Below, piece after piece: positions 22,119 through 30,537 of a stretch of 35,796 nt of DNA (position 1 is its first letter; the number at the start of each line of letters is the position of its first letter). The notes under the pieces are model-generated. The model was not told the DNA's origin, ran no database searches, and saw only the letters and a program-made list of their open reading frames with translations. Location: positions 1 through 35,796 of the forward strand of contig JADIMS010000043.1 of the NCBI GenBank assembly GCA_017694555.1, read 5' to 3'. The stretch comes from Candidatus Avitreponema avistercoris (GTDB taxonomy: Bacteria; Spirochaetota; Spirochaetia; Treponematales; Treponemataceae). The translations under genes and the position numbers were made by a program.

Positions 22119-24361
22119 GCTTTGGCTTTTTCCGCCATGGAAAAAAAGGCGGCGGTGTCCGCTTTCGCAGTTGCGATAAACGGATTGTCTTCCAGACAGC
22201 CCAAAACGGCGTCCCGTTCGCTGGTACTGCGGAATGTAATCATCCGGTACGGATTGTCGTAATCTTTCTTTTTGGTGAGGAAAACCTGCTCTTCGATATA
22301 CAGCCGGATGGTTTTCGCTTTTTCCAGAAGCTCATTCCAGACGGCGGGCGGGATATTTTGTCTGCCGGTCAGGAACCGGAGCACGGCATAGGCGTTTTCG
22401 GCTTTGTCTTTCGGATAACTCTGCCACCAGATTTCATATTGCTGATGGATGTCTTCCCACCCGGAGCAAATCTCCTGCCGGACGGCCGCCCGCAGTGCAT
22501 CCGCTTTTTCCTCCGGTACCAGTTGGCCTCCCATATTCACCCATTCCATGCGGATACATTCCGGACACTGCGCTGCGAAATATTCATACGGAACATTGTA
22601 TTCCGTCAGCCAGGCAGCCAGCGTTTTGACGCCGTAAAACAGCAGCATATCCCGGTAAGCGTGCCATGCCCGTGCGGCTTTTAAAATGCGCACCCGGCGT
22701 TTTCCCCGCTCCATGCCTTCCCCGGCAATGAACAGTCCGTCCACGGCCTCCGGTCCGCTTTCCAGCAGCCGGCGTCCTTTTTCCCGGCATACTTCTTCCG
22801 GCGGAATCCGGCTTTCTGCTTCCTGCGCAGCGGATCCGTCCTGCTGTCCGCGTTCCGCTTCAGCCCGGAACCAGGCTTTGCCCGTCCATTCTTCCAAAAG
22901 GCGCAGCCCGTTCAGAATTTCCTGCACGGTGTCCGGAGCCAGATAATCGGTTTCGATATGCTGGACGGGTGTTTTCCGGCGGTCGCGGGTTTTGTACTTC
23001 CAGCTGTTCCGTTCCAGCGCGTACAGATTGTACATCCAATAATACGCCGGCATTACTTCCAGCTGGTCTTCTTTCCGGTTTTCCAGCACCATACTGAACG
23101 GCAGCATAATATTCATTTCCGCCGGGTAACTGCCCTTTGTCAGCAGCGTATAACAGGCAAACCGGCAATTATGCTTCAGTGTAGACGAAAGTCCGGGCCA
23201 GAAACCGCGGCCTGCGATAATTTCGCCGTCGTTCCCCCTGCTGTTGTGGTTGGATCCGACCGTAGCGCCTGCCGCCATATTGGACTGCCCCATCACGAGC
23301 GAGGCAATTAAAAACGAATTGTTGTGATGCTGCTCGTGCCCCGGAAAAACCAGATTGTTCAGCACTTCGCAGCAGGAAATGGTGGAATTGTCCCCCAGGA
23401 TCGAATGGATGAGGCGCGCGCCGTATTTCAGGCTGGAATTGTCGCCCAGCACGAACCGGACGGCTTTGACGCCGTAAAAAATGTGGCAGCCGTTACCGAC
23501 AATGCCGTTCACCAGTTCCACGCCTTCCCCGATTTGCGTGGCGTTGTCCGGGGCGGATTTAATGGTCAGGTTTTTCAGCTTATTGGCGCCTTTGATGTAC
23601 GCGCCGCCGCCTACATTTACGTCTTTGATAACCTGGCAGCTTTTGATGACGGAAAAATCGCCGACTGTACCGTAAAATCCCCGGCGGCTGTCCGCGGAAT
23701 TCTGGGTAAACGCTTTCAGCTGCTCCGTGAGCCGCGTGTCGTCGCGGTAAACCGTCCAGAGCCAGGCGTCCGCACAAATCATGCCCGAAAACGGCAGTAC
23801 GGAGCGTCCGCCGGCTTCATTCAGCGGATCAATCCAGATGCGGACGGATTCGTCTTCGCCGTCTTTCAGAATGCCTTCCCCGAATTTTGCATGATTCGTG
23901 GTCACCATTTCGTCAATCCGGCAGAGGATGACGGAGTCGCCTATAATATAGTGGGAAAGACAAAGGCATTCGTGGATGGCGCAGCCGCGTCCGATGTCGC
24001 AGGAATAAATCCGGGAGCCGGAAATGCCGGCGGGCAGCAAAAAGTCGTGGTAGGCCAGCATACCCCGCATACAGGCGCCGATGCGCACCAAGCCTGCAAA
24101 AAAATTGTTCCGGAACAGCGACGGATCAAAGGGGTCTTCCACAAGAAGAAGATCCCAGCGCAGGCAGGTGTTGCCGTTTTTTTTCAGCGCGGCAATTTCA
24201 TCCGGCCGCAAAGACCTCCATTGGTAGTCGCGCGCGGCAATTTGCTGGTTCCGCAGGTAATATTCGTCCTCGCCTTCCGGAAGGTACGGCGCGTTTTCCC
24301 CATTGCCGCCGATAAAATCAAAAGCGGCTGTATCGTCCGGGTAAAAAACAATTTCACGCAT
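22115..24361 (-). CDS. DUF4954 family protein, predicted left-handed beta-helix
   Basis: A 748-residue protein I recognise as DUF4954, known from Bacteroidetes and spirochaetes. The middle (about residues 110-420) is made of imperfect hexapeptide-type turns, such as IGEGVELVNGIVGNGCHIFYGVKA and LGDNSSLKYGARL, which suggest a left-handed beta-helix like that of nucleotide-sugar acyl- or nucleotidyltransferases. VGSNHNSRGNDGEIIAGRGFWPG is a strikingly conserved-looking, His/Asn-rich segment that may be the active site. The C-terminal 300 residues are helical. There is no signal peptide. The start ATG lies five bases after a perfect TATAAT. Function is not established. Confidence 0.82.
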   Translation of the reverse strand: MREIVFYPDDTAAFDFIGGNGENAPYLPEGEDEYYLRNQQIAARDYQWRSLRPDEIAALKKNGNTCLRWDLLLVEDPFDPSLFRNNFFAGLVRIGACMRGMLAYHDFLLPAGISGSRIYSCDIGRGCAIHECLCLSHYIIGDSVILCRIDEMVTTNHAKFGEGILKDGEDESVRIWIDPLNEAGGRSVLPFSGMICADAWLWTVYRDDTRLTEQLKAFTQNSADSRRGFYGTVGDFSVIKSCQVIKDVNVGGGAYIKGANKLKNLTIKSAPDNATQIGEGVELVNGIVGNGCHIFYGVKAVRFVLGDNSSLKYGARLIHSILGDNSTISCCEVLNNLVFPGHEQHHNNSFLIASLVMGQSNMAAGATVGSNHNSRGNDGEIIAGRGFWPGLSSTLKHNCRFACYTLLTKGSYPAEMNIMLPFSMVLENRKEDQLEVMPAYYWMYNLYALERNSWKYKTRDRRKTPVQHIETDYLAPDTVQEILNGLRLLEEWTGKAWFRAEAERGQQDGSAAQEAESRIPPEEVCREKGRRLLESGPEAVDGLFIAGEGMERGKRRVRILKAARAWHAYRDMLLFYGVKTLAAWLTEYNVPYEYFAAQCPECIRMEWVNMGGQLVPEEKADALRAAVRQEICSGWEDIHQQYEIWWQSYPKDKAENAYAVLRFLTGRQNIPPAVWNELLEKAKTIRLYIEEQVFLTKKKDYDNPYRMITFRSTSERDAVLGCLEDNPFIATAKADTAAFFSMAEKAKA

Positions 24362-24366
24362 ACCGT

Positions 24367-24395
24367 ATTATATGATTTGTTTGCATATTCGGCAA
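24367..24395 (-). promoter_or_regulatory. promoter of the DUF4954 gene, leaderless type
   Basis: On the minus strand TTGCCG (24395-24390) and a perfect TATAAT (24372-24367) are 17 bases apart, and only five bases separate the -10 from the ATG. The element is interleaved with the deoD promoter: each -35 lies within the other promoter's spacer. Confidence 0.65.
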
Positions 24396-24409
24396 TTCCC
24401 TGTTAGAAT
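24381..24409 (+). promoter_or_regulatory. promoter of deoD, leaderless type
   Basis: TTGCAT (24381-24386) and TAGAAT (24404-24409) are 17 bases apart. Six bases separate the -10 from the deoD ATG, so transcription should start at the start codon itself. There is no Shine-Dalgarno site. Confidence 0.65.
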
Positions 24410-24415
24410 CAGTCT

Positions 24416-25120
24416 ATGAGTACACACATTGCAGCCAAAGAAGGGCAGATTGCGCAGGCGGTGCTGCTTCCCGGGGATCCGCTCCGGGCGCGGTTTATCG
24501 CAGAAAATTATCTGGAGAACGCGGAGTGTTATACCGAAGTCCGCGGTATGCTCGGTTTTACCGGGACATACAAAGGCCGGCGGGTTTCCGTGCAGGGAAC
24601 CGGTATGGGGTTGCCTTCGCATTCGATTTACGTAAACGAACTGTTCCGCTTTTATGACGTGCAGACGGCAATCCGCATCGGTACTTGCGGCGGGCTCCAG
24701 CCGGATGTGAAGGTCCGGGACGTGGTGATTGCGATGGCGGCTTCTTCTGATTCCGGGATGGCATTCCGCCGTTTCGGGCCGCGCCATTTTGCGCCCCACG
24801 GGGATTTCGGCCTGATTTCCAAAGCTGTGGAAGTTGCACGGGAAAAAGGAATCCGCCACCATGTCGGGCAGGTCGTGTCCAGCGATATGTTTTATGACGA
24901 TGACTGCGACTGGAAGCTGTGGGCGAAGTACGGCGTTCTCGGCGTGGAAATGGAAGCCGCGGAGCTTTACACGCTGGCAGCGCAGTTCCGGCGCAAGGCG
25001 CTGGCTATCCTGACGGTTTCCGACCACATGGCTACCGGCGAATCCTGTTCTGCGGAAGAGCGGCAGAATTCCTTCCGGAACATGATGGAGATTGCTTTGG
25101 AGGCGGCGGTATCGGTTTGA
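24416..25120 (+). CDS. deoD: purine-nucleoside phosphorylase, DeoD (hexameric) type
   Basis: Splits purine nucleosides with phosphate to give base and ribose-1-phosphate (salvage). The 234 residues carry the family marks: [14 protein letters not shown] near the N-terminus (phosphate-binding Arg), [36 protein letters not shown] with the ribose-binding Glu, and ILTVSDHM with the catalytic Asp. Length matches E. coli DeoD. It is a single gene, divergent from the DUF4954 gene with 54 bases between start codons. The tRNA-Leu promoter begins 22 bases after its stop. Confidence 0.96.
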   Translation: MSTHIAAKEGQIAQAVLLPGDPLRARFIAENYLENAECYTEVRGMLGFTGTYKGRRVSVQGTGMGLPSHSIYVNELFRFYDVQTAIRIGTCGGLQPDVKVRDVVIAMAASSDSGMAFRRFGPRHFAPHGDFGLISKAVEVAREKGIRHHVGQVVSSDMFYDDDCDWKLWAKYGVLGVEMEAAELYTLAAQFRRKALAILTVSDHMATGESCSAEERQNSFRNMMEIALEAAVSV

Positions 25121-25142
25121 CCGGATTTGATCCGGCAGACGG

Positions 25143-25171
25143 TTGACAAATCCGCTTTTTCCGGCTAGTAT
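25143..25171 (+). promoter_or_regulatory. promoter of tRNA-Leu
   Basis: A perfect TTGACA (25143-25148) stands 17 bases before TAGTAT (25166-25171). The mature tRNA begins 29 bases downstream. The same TAGTAT -10 is used by the tRNA-Val promoter. Confidence 0.8.
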
Positions 25172-25200
25172 ACGTTCATCCGCAGGTTTTCTGCGGATTC

Positions 25201-25284
25201 CCCCGGATGGTGGAATTGGTAGACACGCTAGTTTCAGGTACTAGTGCCTTCACGGGCATGGAAGTTCAAGTCTTCTTCCGGGGA
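25201..25284 (+). tRNA. tRNA-Leu (anticodon CAG)
   Basis: The acceptor arms CCCCGGA and TCCGGGG pair fully, with discriminator A at 25284. The D-arm GGTGGAATTGGTAGACAC is typical for leucine. The anticodon stem CTAGT/ACTAG holds the loop TTCAGGT, so the anticodon is CAG (reads CUG). A long variable arm (TGCC-TTCACG-GGCA) marks a class II tRNA, and the T-arm loop is TTCAAGT. The CCA end is not encoded. Confidence 0.95.
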
Positions 25285-25285
25285 A

Positions 25286-25315
25286 AAGAACCCTTTCCAA
25301 AGGGTTCTTTTTTTT
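25286..25315 (+). terminator. rho-independent terminator after tRNA-Leu
   Basis: AAGAACCCTT and AAGGGTTCTT form a ten-base-pair stem with a four-base loop, running directly into a T-run (25308-25315). It begins two bases after the tRNA, so the primary transcript is very short. Confidence 0.93.
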
Positions 25316-25377
25316 GCCGGAATTGTGTCCGTACAGCAGGCAAAATACACGGAAATGCAGGGAAGCGCCGTAACCTC

Positions 25378-25406
25378 TTGCGCTTTTTGTTTTTTCATAG
25401 TAGTAT
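25378..25406 (+). promoter_or_regulatory. promoter of tRNA-Val and the downstream CTP-transferase gene
   Basis: TTGCGC (25378-25383) and TAGTAT (25401-25406) are 17 bases apart with a T-rich spacer. The tRNA starts ten bases after the -10, so the 5' leader is only about four bases. Confidence 0.7.
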
Positions 25407-25416
25407 ACGGACTGTC

Positions 25417-25488
25417 GGACGATTAACTCAGTGGTAGAGTGCTACCTTCACACGGTAGAAGTCACTGGTTCAAATCCAGTATCGTCCA
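25417..25488 (+). tRNA. tRNA-Val (anticodon CAC)
   Basis: The acceptor arms GGACGAT and ATCGTCC pair fully, with discriminator A at 25488. The D-arm is ACTCAGTGGTAGAGT. The anticodon stem CTACC/GGTAG holds the loop TTCACAC, giving anticodon CAC (reads GUG). The T-arm is ACTGG-TTCAAAT-CCAGT. CCA is not encoded. No terminator follows; the next gene begins about 24-30 bases later. Confidence 0.95.
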
Positions 25489-25511
25489 TACAGGGAAACC
25501 AGGCGGTAAGG

Positions 25512-26156
25512 ATGAATATGGGATTTATCGCAGATCTTAGGTACCGGTATCTTTCCCACACTGCTACAGTTGAAACCCTCCTTAAAGAATTTTTCCGTAA
25601 GTCCATCCATCTTTGTTCCGCATTTGTCCCGCTGCTGGCTGTATTCGATGTGGATGCGGTGTGCGTCGGTTTGATGGCCGCGATGGCGCTCTATGTGGTT
25701 TGTGAACTGCTGCGCCTGCGGGGGATTTCGGTTCCCCTGGTTTCCAAAATCACGGAATACGCTGCGCGCAGCCGGGACGAAGGGCGCTTTGTGCTCGGGC
25801 CGGTGACGCTGGCTGCGGGTATTTTGCTTGCGCTGCTGCTGTTTCCCCTGCCTTACGCTTCCGTCGGGATTTTTGCGCTGGCGTTTGGAGACGGCACGGC
25901 AAGTCTGGCAGGCAAATTGTTCGGCAAGCGGCGGATTCCCGGTACGCAGGGAAAAACGTTTGAAGGCAGTTTTGCCTGTCTGGTTACGGTGTTTTTATCT
26001 TCGCTGGCAGTAACCAAAAATCCGCTTCATGCATTATTTCTGGGTATTACGGCGGCGGTTTTTGAAGCGCTTCCGCTGAAAGATTACGATAACCTGCTGA
26101 TTCCCCTGCTGCTGGCATTTTTGGCGGCGGTTCTGGATTCTTTCGCCCGGTTTTGA
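25512..26156 (+). CDS. dolichol/phytol-kinase-like CTP transferase (CDP-alcohol/polyprenol kinase family), integral membrane
   Basis: About 214 residues, mostly hydrophobic, with six or so membrane segments. The motif FALAFGDGTASLAGKLFG followed by GKTFEGSFACL is the CTP-binding signature of the SEC59/VTE5/DGK1 group, which use CTP to phosphorylate polyprenols, phytol or diacylglycerol. I start at ATG 25512; ATG 25518 has a better-placed AAGGA and is equally possible. The track start inside the tRNA is not credible. With no terminator after tRNA-Val, the two are probably co-transcribed. The lipid substrate cannot be told from sequence. Confidence 0.83.
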   Translation: MNMGFIADLRYRYLSHTATVETLLKEFFRKSIHLCSAFVPLLAVFDVDAVCVGLMAAMALYVVCELLRLRGISVPLVSKITEYAARSRDEGRFVLGPVTLAAGILLALLLFPLPYASVGIFALAFGDGTASLAGKLFGKRRIPGTQGKTFEGSFACLVTVFLSSLAVTKNPLHALFLGITAAVFEALPLKDYDNLLIPLLLAFLAAVLDSFARF

Positions 26157-26184
26157 TTTTCCCCGTCCGTTTCCCCGGACTGCG

Positions 26185-27009
26185 TCATTGCCACAGATAG
26201 TGTTTGTGCAGCGACCGCAGGTACAGTGAGGTTCCGGTAAAGCGGAGGACGGCGCCGCCTGCAAAAAACGCCCAGTTGTCGCAAAAGCACAAAATTTCCC
26301 AACCCGAAAGCATAAATGCACATCCGGTGGCTGTACGGAAATATTCCGGCGCATGGGCGGTTTTTGCCTGTATCAGGAACGAAAGGACAGCGGTGCATCC
26401 GAGCAGGATGTATGCACCCTGTACGGCGGAAAAATAGCCCGGCGGCATAAAAAACAGCGTGGTCGGTCCGGAATTGTTGAAAGGGAACGAGCGCACGGCA
26501 AGAAACGACAGGACAGCCAGAAAGAACAGGACAACGCCGCATTGCTGGAGTTTTTTGCTGAATGAAAACACCGCGCCGGACAATACGGTCAGAAGAAAGA
26601 AGGTGCGCGCAAAAAAAAGCCCGCGGGAAAGAAGCATGACCAGAAAATCCTGGCCGTCCCAGAGATTATGCAGGGGAACCAGCAGCCGGATGCTTTCCAG
26701 CGACACCGAAAGAATTCCCGCAGAAAAGAACGTAATTTCCAGGGAAGGCGTTTTTTCAAACAAAAAGAATACCCGGAAAAAGGCGGCGGTGCTTCCGGCC
26801 GCCAACAGCAGGACGGCGCTGAGCGAGGCATAAAAACTGTACGCAAAAACCGGCAGATCCGGGAAAGAAAACAGGCGCACCGGGTTCTCCGGCTGTCCTG
26901 CGCCGGGCGTAATGCACAGCATAACAAAAGCCGCCGCTGCAAACAGGGAAAGCAGGCAGGAGAGCAGGATGCCTGTTTTGATGAGCCGGTTTCTTGCTGC
27001 GATGGTCAT
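26185..27009 (-). CDS. uncharacterised multi-pass membrane protein
   Basis: A 274-residue protein with seven or eight predicted membrane helices (about residues 10-32, 55-80, 92-112, 122-148, 158-175, 190-212 and 225-250) and short loops. I do not recognise a family. The spacing of helices recalls seven-helix membrane sensory modules, but there is no attached output domain and no conserved motif I can name. The codon pattern is like its neighbours. It has its own promoter with a perfect TATAAT eight bases before the ATG and no Shine-Dalgarno site, and is divergent from ispH. Confidence 0.7.
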   Translation of the reverse strand: MTIAARNRLIKTGILLSCLLSLFAAAAFVMLCITPGAGQPENPVRLFSFPDLPVFAYSFYASLSAVLLLAAGSTAAFFRVFFLFEKTPSLEITFFSAGILSVSLESIRLLVPLHNLWDGQDFLVMLLSRGLFFARTFFLLTVLSGAVFSFSKKLQQCGVVLFFLAVLSFLAVRSFPFNNSGPTTLFFMPPGYFSAVQGAYILLGCTAVLSFLIQAKTAHAPEYFRTATGCAFMLSGWEILCFCDNWAFFAGGAVLRFTGTSLYLRSLHKHYLWQ

Positions 27010-27017
27010 ACGCGCGG

Positions 27018-27046
27018 ATTATATCATGTTCCCGGCGGTTTGGAAA
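27018..27046 (-). promoter_or_regulatory. promoter of the multi-pass membrane protein gene, leaderless type
   Basis: On the minus strand TTTCCA (27046-27041) and a perfect TATAAT (27023-27018) are 17 bases apart. Eight bases separate the -10 from the ATG. The -35 is weak (four of six). Confidence 0.55.
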
Positions 27047-27077
27047 CGGGGGAACGGCAGGGAATATCCGGATTCCC

Positions 27078-27106
27078 TTGCGGCGCGCTTCTTCCTGCGG
27101 TAGACT
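27078..27106 (+). promoter_or_regulatory. promoter of ispH-mutS2, leaderless type
   Basis: TTGCGG (27078-27083) and TAGACT (27101-27106) are 17 bases apart, and six bases separate the -10 from ATG 27113. The bases between them (GTGGGC) contain no Shine-Dalgarno site. Confidence 0.6.
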
Positions 27107-27112
27107 GTGGGC

Positions 27113-27991
27113 ATGAAAAGATTGGTTACCGTTTTACGGGCGGACGTTTTGGGATATTGCATGGGCGTGAACCGGGCGGTTGAGGCCGTCCGCCGTGCGC
27201 TGGCAGAAAATCCGCTCCGTCCGGTATATACGTACGGTCCGCTGATCCATAATCCGGCGGCTTTGGACCAGTTGAAAAAACTGGGCGTGGAAATTTTGCA
27301 GCCTTCCCCGCTGCCGGAAGATTTCGGCGGCCGTTCCGTCGTGATCCGCGCGCACGGGATTCCGCCTGCGGAAATGGCGGATCTGGCCGGGCGCGGCGCG
27401 GATATTGTGGACGCCACTTGTCCGCGGGTACTTTCCAGCCAGCGGCGGGCGGAACGCTTTTATAAAGCCGGTATTCCGGTGATCCTTGCCGGGGACAAAA
27501 ACCACGGGGAAATCACCGGTATCGCCGGATTTGCGCCGGGCTGTACGGTATTGGAAAACCGGGAGGATGCCGGGCGCTTTGTCCGGGCCGGAAATTTGCC
27601 GGTAAAAGCTGCGCTGATCGGGCAGACGACAATCCGCCAGTCCGAGTACGACGGCATTGCGGAAGTTTTGTCGGCGGCAATCCCGGAGCTGGAAGTCTGT
27701 CCGACTATCTGCCCGGCGGCAAAAGAACGGCAGGAAGCGCTTGTCCGTCTTGCCGGGCAAACAGAAGGGATTCTGGTTGTCGGCGGGCGGAATTCTGCAA
27801 ATACGCGGCGCTTGTTTTCCACCGCGCAGGCTTTGACCGGGCGTGCCTGGCTGATTGAGCGGCCGGAGGAAATCCCCGCTGAAGTTTTCACACTCCGCTG
27901 TGTCGGAATTACGGCGGGGGCTTCCACGCCGGAGGAAATCATCGCTTCAGTGGAACGGACGCTTGCAGGAAGCGGGACGGTATCCGCATGA
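27113..27991 (+). CDS. ispH: 4-hydroxy-3-methylbut-2-enyl diphosphate reductase
   Basis: Last enzyme of the MEP isoprenoid pathway; an iron-sulfur protein that makes IPP and DMAPP. The 292 residues hold the three cluster cysteines in order: GYCMGVNRAV (about 14), DATCPRV (about 103) and CPTICPAAKERQ (about 202). GPLIHN, IRAHG and GGRNSANTRRL are substrate-binding motifs. I start at ATG 27113; the track's GTG 27107 directly abuts the -10 hexamer and would leave no room for a transcription start. It overlaps mutS2 as ATGA. Confidence 0.96.
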   Translation: MKRLVTVLRADVLGYCMGVNRAVEAVRRALAENPLRPVYTYGPLIHNPAALDQLKKLGVEILQPSPLPEDFGGRSVVIRAHGIPPAEMADLAGRGADIVDATCPRVLSSQRRAERFYKAGIPVILAGDKNHGEITGIAGFAPGCTVLENREDAGRFVRAGNLPVKAALIGQTTIRQSEYDGIAEVLSAAIPELEVCPTICPAAKERQEALVRLAGQTEGILVVGGRNSANTRRLFSTAQALTGRAWLIERPEEIPAEVFTLRCVGITAGASTPEEIIASVERTLAGSGTVSA

Positions 27992-30507
27992 ATGAGAAGA
28001 CATTCGCGCTTTTGGAATTTGACCGCCTGCGGGAAGAAATCGGCGCATATTGTCTTTCTCCGGAAGGGCGGGCGGAATTTTTGCGGCGTGTTCCGTCGGC
28101 GGATGAAGCGCAGGTGGAAGCCTGGAAAGATTCCGCCCGCGCCTGGAATTTTGCCCTGGACGGGGAAAGTCCGCCGCCGTTCCGTTCCTGGCCGGAAGTT
28201 TTGCCGGTTTTTGCCGTGCTGCGGGCCGAAGGCGCGGTGCTCGCTGCGGAGGAATTGACGGCGCTGGGGGATTTTTGCCGCGCGGCAGAATCCATGCGGC
28301 GCTGGGGGCAGGAAAACGCGCCGGACCGTGCGGCGGCGCCGGAGGGTCCGGAATCTGTCATGCCGGAATCCGCGGATCCCGTGCCTTCCGGGGAAAAATC
28401 CCGCCGGAAGGAGACTCTTGCCTTGTTTCAGACGGCGGCGGAACTGCCGGATTTATCTGCGGCATGTTCGGCGGTTTCCTCCGTTTTTGAGCCGGACGGA
28501 ACATTCCGCGAACTGCCGCGGCTTGCCGCCATCCGCGCGGAAATTACCGCAATCCGCCGCGACATAGAAAAACGGACGGCGCGCTTTTTTTCCAATCCGG
28601 CGTTGGCGTCCATGCTGCAGTCGCTTTTACCGGTGCTCCGTAACGGACGGCAGGTGCTGGCTGTGAAAGCGAATTTCCGGGGAAGAATCCGGGGCATCGT
28701 ACATGAAGTTTCGCAAACCGGGCAGACGGTTTATGTGGAACCGGAAGAAATTGTGGAGCGGAATAACGACCTGATTGCGGAGGAATTCCGGCTGTCGCGG
28801 GAGATGGCGGAAATCCGCCGGGAACTGACGGAAAGCCTCCGCGGGTACTGTCCGGCGTTTCAGGATGCATTCCGTTGTATGACGGTGTTTGACGGCCTTC
28901 ATGCCGCAGCGCTTTGGGGAAGAAAGAGGGGCTGCGTGTTTGCCCGGCTGCCTTCTGCCTCCGGGGACAGCGGGGAGTTCTTTCTCCGTCTGGTGCGCGC
29001 ACGGCATCCGTTTTTACGCGGGGAAGTGGTACCGGTGGATCTCAGCATTCCCCGGAATACGCGGGCAGTGATTCTGACCGGCCCCAATACAGGCGGGAAA
29101 ACCGTGACGCTGAAAACGGCGGCATTGTTCGCGCTCGCCAACCAGTGCGGATGGCCTGTTCCCGCTGCGGAAGGAACCCTTCTGCCGGTATTTGATTTTG
29201 TGGGATGCGATATCGGCGACGATCAGTCTATCGAGCAGTCCCTTTCCACATTTTCCGCCCACATGAAAACCGTCAGCGGCTTTTTTGCACATGCAGGGGA
29301 ACGCAGTCTGATTCTTCTGGATGAATTCGGGAGCGGTACCGATCCGCAGGAAGGGGCAGCGATTGCGATGGCAGTTCTGGACGCTTTGCTGCAAAGGGGT
29401 TCCCTGCTGCTGATTACAACGCACCACGGTGCAATTAAACATTACGGGTATTCCCATGCCGGATGCGTCAATGCTTCCGTGGAATTTAATGCGGAAACGC
29501 TGTCGCCGACTTACCGGATCCTGATGGGGATTCCGGGGGAAAGCCGCGCGCTGGATATTGCGGCGCGGAACGGACTGCCGCCGGAGATCCTCGCCGCTGC
29601 GCGCGCGTATCTGGCAGGCGGGGATGCGGATGTCTCCGCTTTGATTCAAGGGCTGACGGAAAAGCACCGGGAGCTGCGCGGGCTGGAAGACAGGCTGCAT
29701 ACAGAAGAAGCTGCGCTGCAGAAAACCCGGCAGGAAACCGAACAGCGCGCGCTCCGTGTACGGCAGCAGGAACTGGCTTTGCGCGAACAGGCGTTCCGGC
29801 AGGAAAAAGCGTTTTTTTTGGAAAACCGCCGGCGGTTGGAGAATCTGGTCCGGGAAGTCAGGGAAGGCCGGATTTCCAAAGAGACAACCGCAGCGGTAAA
29901 ACGCTGGGCTGCGGATGAAGAGCAGGAGATGGACAAAGAGTACGGGGAAATTCAGCATGCGCGTGCGGTGCTGGCGGCCGGTACAGATCCTGCCGCAGAA
30001 GGGAAGCCGGCTTTCTCCGGGATTTCCGGTACGGAAAAAGCGGATTCCGGTATTGCGCCCGGCGCAGAGGTTCTGGTTGCACCGGGCGGCGTCCGGGGTA
30101 CGGTCCTGCGCCGCGGGAAAAAGAATATGTGGATTGTTGAAACCGGCGCTGTCCGGATTTCAGTGCCGGAAAATGCACTGACGGCAGTTTCCGGCAAAGC
30201 GGCGCATCAGCCGAAAATACCTGCCGCTTCGGTTGAAGTACAAAATGCGGAAGAATCCGCACGCCCGGTATTTGAACTCCGGCTTTTGGGTATGCGCCGG
30301 GCTGAGGCGGAACAGGCGCTGATCCGCCAGCTGGACTTGGCTGTCATCAGCGGTTTCAAGGAATTCTCCGTGGTGCACGGCAAAGGAAACGGCGTCCTGC
30401 AATCTGCGGTTATTTCCGTATTGAAAGACTATCCGGAAGTGGAGGATTTCCGTTTTGCCCTGCCGGAAAACGGCGGGACGGGAAAAACCATCGTCCGTAT
30501 GCGCTGA
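27988..30507 (+). CDS. mutS2: MutS2 endonuclease/ATPase
   Basis: MutS2 proteins act on branched DNA and recombination intermediates and in some bacteria rescue collided ribosomes; they are not mismatch-repair MutS. The 839-residue protein lacks the MutS mismatch-recognition domain. It has the core ATPase with Walker A GPNTGGKTVTLK (about residue 365), DDQSIEQSLSTFSAHM and Walker B LILLDEFGSGTDP, then a long coiled coil (about 550-660). A KOW-like part precedes a C-terminal Smr nuclease domain (FELRLLGMRRAEAEQAL, VVHGKGNGVLQ). About 75 residues near 95-150 are low-complexity Pro/Glu/Ser-rich, which looks like a lineage insert. It is translationally coupled to ispH. Confidence 0.95.
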   Translation: MNEKTFALLEFDRLREEIGAYCLSPEGRAEFLRRVPSADEAQVEAWKDSARAWNFALDGESPPPFRSWPEVLPVFAVLRAEGAVLAAEELTALGDFCRAAESMRRWGQENAPDRAAAPEGPESVMPESADPVPSGEKSRRKETLALFQTAAELPDLSAACSAVSSVFEPDGTFRELPRLAAIRAEITAIRRDIEKRTARFFSNPALASMLQSLLPVLRNGRQVLAVKANFRGRIRGIVHEVSQTGQTVYVEPEEIVERNNDLIAEEFRLSREMAEIRRELTESLRGYCPAFQDAFRCMTVFDGLHAAALWGRKRGCVFARLPSASGDSGEFFLRLVRARHPFLRGEVVPVDLSIPRNTRAVILTGPNTGGKTVTLKTAALFALANQCGWPVPAAEGTLLPVFDFVGCDIGDDQSIEQSLSTFSAHMKTVSGFFAHAGERSLILLDEFGSGTDPQEGAAIAMAVLDALLQRGSLLLITTHHGAIKHYGYSHAGCVNASVEFNAETLSPTYRILMGIPGESRALDIAARNGLPPEILAAARAYLAGGDADVSALIQGLTEKHRELRGLEDRLHTEEAALQKTRQETEQRALRVRQQELALREQAFRQEKAFFLENRRRLENLVREVREGRISKETTAAVKRWAADEEQEMDKEYGEIQHARAVLAAGTDPAAEGKPAFSGISGTEKADSGIAPGAEVLVAPGGVRGTVLRRGKKNMWIVETGAVRISVPENALTAVSGKAAHQPKIPAASVEVQNAEESARPVFELRLLGMRRAEAEQALIRQLDLAVISGFKEFSVVHGKGNGVLQSAVISVLKDYPEVEDFRFALPENGGTGKTIVRMR

Positions 30508-30537
30508 GCGCCGTCCTGCGTGCGCCGGGAACCGGTA

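Noticed and set aside
23324-24406. Plus-strand ORF of 360 residues opposite DUF4954
   Set aside because: Antisense to the conserved beta-helix region and runs across both divergent promoters.
25431-25511. Upstream extension of the CTP-transferase ORF
   Set aside because: The first 27 codons lie in tRNA-Val and just after it; they reflect the tRNA sequence and are not protein-coding.
26157-26184. Possible terminator between the CTP-transferase and the membrane protein gene
   Set aside because: The GTCCG/CGGAC stem has five pairs only and lacks a T-run on the proper side.
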